A stretch of DNA of 41,586 nucleotides, from contig JAJYKK010000021.1 of the NCBI GenBank assembly GCA_021788645.1, positions 1 through 41,586 of the forward strand, in the 5' to 3' direction. Shown here piece after piece: positions 41,101 through 41,586 of this stretch. Source of the stretch: Pseudomonadota bacterium. GTDB lineage: Bacteria; Pseudomonadota; Gammaproteobacteria; Burkholderiales; JAKAFK01. The notes below the pieces were generated by a model that saw nothing but the letters and a program-made list of their open reading frames with translations, did no database searches and had not been told where the DNA came from. The position numbers and the translations under genes were made by a program. The first letter of the stretch is position 1; every line of letters begins with the position of its first letter.

Positions 41101-41297
41101 TCGGCGATTCGGCCCCAGGCCGCAAACACGAAACGGTTGACCTGTCTGTAAATAACCCGCGACTGAGGTCGCAGGCTTTATTGTGAAGCGTAGACATGGT
41201 TGCTCAAGCCCACACTCCCAACATCAGGCGTATTTACAGCCGCCCTCGACAGCGGGACAGCGCTGCCGATCCGTGAGGAGGATCGAGGGCCGCACCC

Positions 41298-41586
41298 TCA
41301 AGTCGGTCCGGCCCGGTCGACGCGCTGCGGCCGCTCCAAGGTGCCCAACGGCACCGGCACGAACGCGGCCAGCTCATTGCACGCATGGTCCAGGGCCACG
41401 CATGCCGCCCGTCCCGGCGCGCTCGCGAAGTGCAGCCCGCCCTGTCGGGAAGCCAGCAGCCCGACGCGCCGGCAGTACCCGAGGCATTCGGCAATCCGCG
41501 CACGCGCCGCACGGGCGACCAGGAGACGCCCATCGACGGGCACTCCCCTGCGCGCCAAGTCGTGCGCCGCCCGCACAACCGCATCG
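41298..41586 (-). CDS. 3' part of an unrecognised gene, runs off the right edge
   Basis: The - strand frame is open from the window edge to a stop at 41298, about 95 codons, with strong G/C at third positions as in the real genes nearby. The visible part reads AHDLARRGVPVDGRLLVARA, IAECLGYCRRVGLLASRQGG and LDHACNELAAFVPVPLGTLE, mostly helical. I do not recognise the family. The N-terminal part is outside the window. It faces the glycosyltransferase gene tail to tail. Confidence 0.55.
   Translation of the reverse strand, partial: DAVVRAAHDLARRGVPVDGRLLVARAARARIAECLGYCRRVGLLASRQGGLHFASAPGRAACVALDHACNELAAFVPVPLGTLERPQRVDRAGPT

Noticed and set aside
41159-41177. Terminator after the MurG-like gene (GCGAC/GTCGC with TTTATT)
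   Set aside because: The stem is only 5 bp and the T-rich part is separated from it by several bases.

Overview
This window looks like a chromosomal segment of a GC-rich Gram-negative bacterium, most likely a gamma- or betaproteobacterium. The evidence is an Xps-type type II secretion operon with a lipoprotein secretin, a glutamyl-Q tRNA(Asp) synthetase gene, a PA2778/PA2779-type pair and a Wzm/Wzt O-polysaccharide exporter. The species cannot be fixed from sequence alone. No tRNA, rRNA or CRISPR array was seen.

Layout. 1-82: short tandem repeats. 377-985: a lytic transglycosylase. 1076-11331: one compact + strand type II secretion operon in the order E-F-G-H-I-J-K-L-M-N-D, mostly with overlapping or closely abutting genes. 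11529-14257 (- strand): a parvulin-type PPIase followed by a secreted RCC1 beta-propeller protein. 14428-34014: a large surface-glycan/glycosylation island. It holds two TPR-SPINDLY (O-GlcNAc-transferase-like, GT41) enzymes with a SEC-C zinc motif at their N termini, and between them a secreted Ala/Thr/Ser/Asn-rich protein with a near-consensus promoter and a strong terminator. It also holds several SAM methyltransferases, an ABC polysaccharide exporter (wzm/wzt) and a 1240-residue methyltransferase-coiled coil-GT2-GT4 fusion. 34369-36390: a second secreted RCC1 protein with the same C-terminal GWW-type repeats as the first. 36617-37200: a decayed IS3-family element. 37255-39769 (- strand): PA2779-like, PA2778-like peptidase, gluQ. 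40021-41100: a MurG-like glycosyltransferase. The right edge holds the 3' part of a - strand gene that I do not recognise.

The most unusual structure is at 19182-21680. A group II intron relic with class C hallmarks starts one base after the T-run of the surface-protein terminator and ends 20 bp before the second OGT gene. Its interior has been replaced by a 3'-truncated IS110-family element preceded by a strongly structured RNA candidate. That is followed by a 3'-truncated IS256-family element, which itself carries a 274-bp MITE-like insertion with inverted ends and a 9-bp target duplication. A pseudogenised maturase tail and domains V-VI close the relic.

The second theme is homopolymeric C/G tracts in the glycan island. 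A G12 tract splits wzt into a transporter ATPase and an out-of-frame carbohydrate-recognition domain. A C10 tract lies inside the catalytic half of the second OGT. A C11 tract lies upstream of the second RCC1 gene. Together they suggest slippage-driven switching of surface glycosylation. The working picture, an inference, is a cell surface whose polysaccharide and secreted proteins are built, exported, glycosylated and possibly phase-varied by this cluster. The type II system beside it would carry folded secreted proteins, possibly including the two RCC1 propellers, across the outer membrane.
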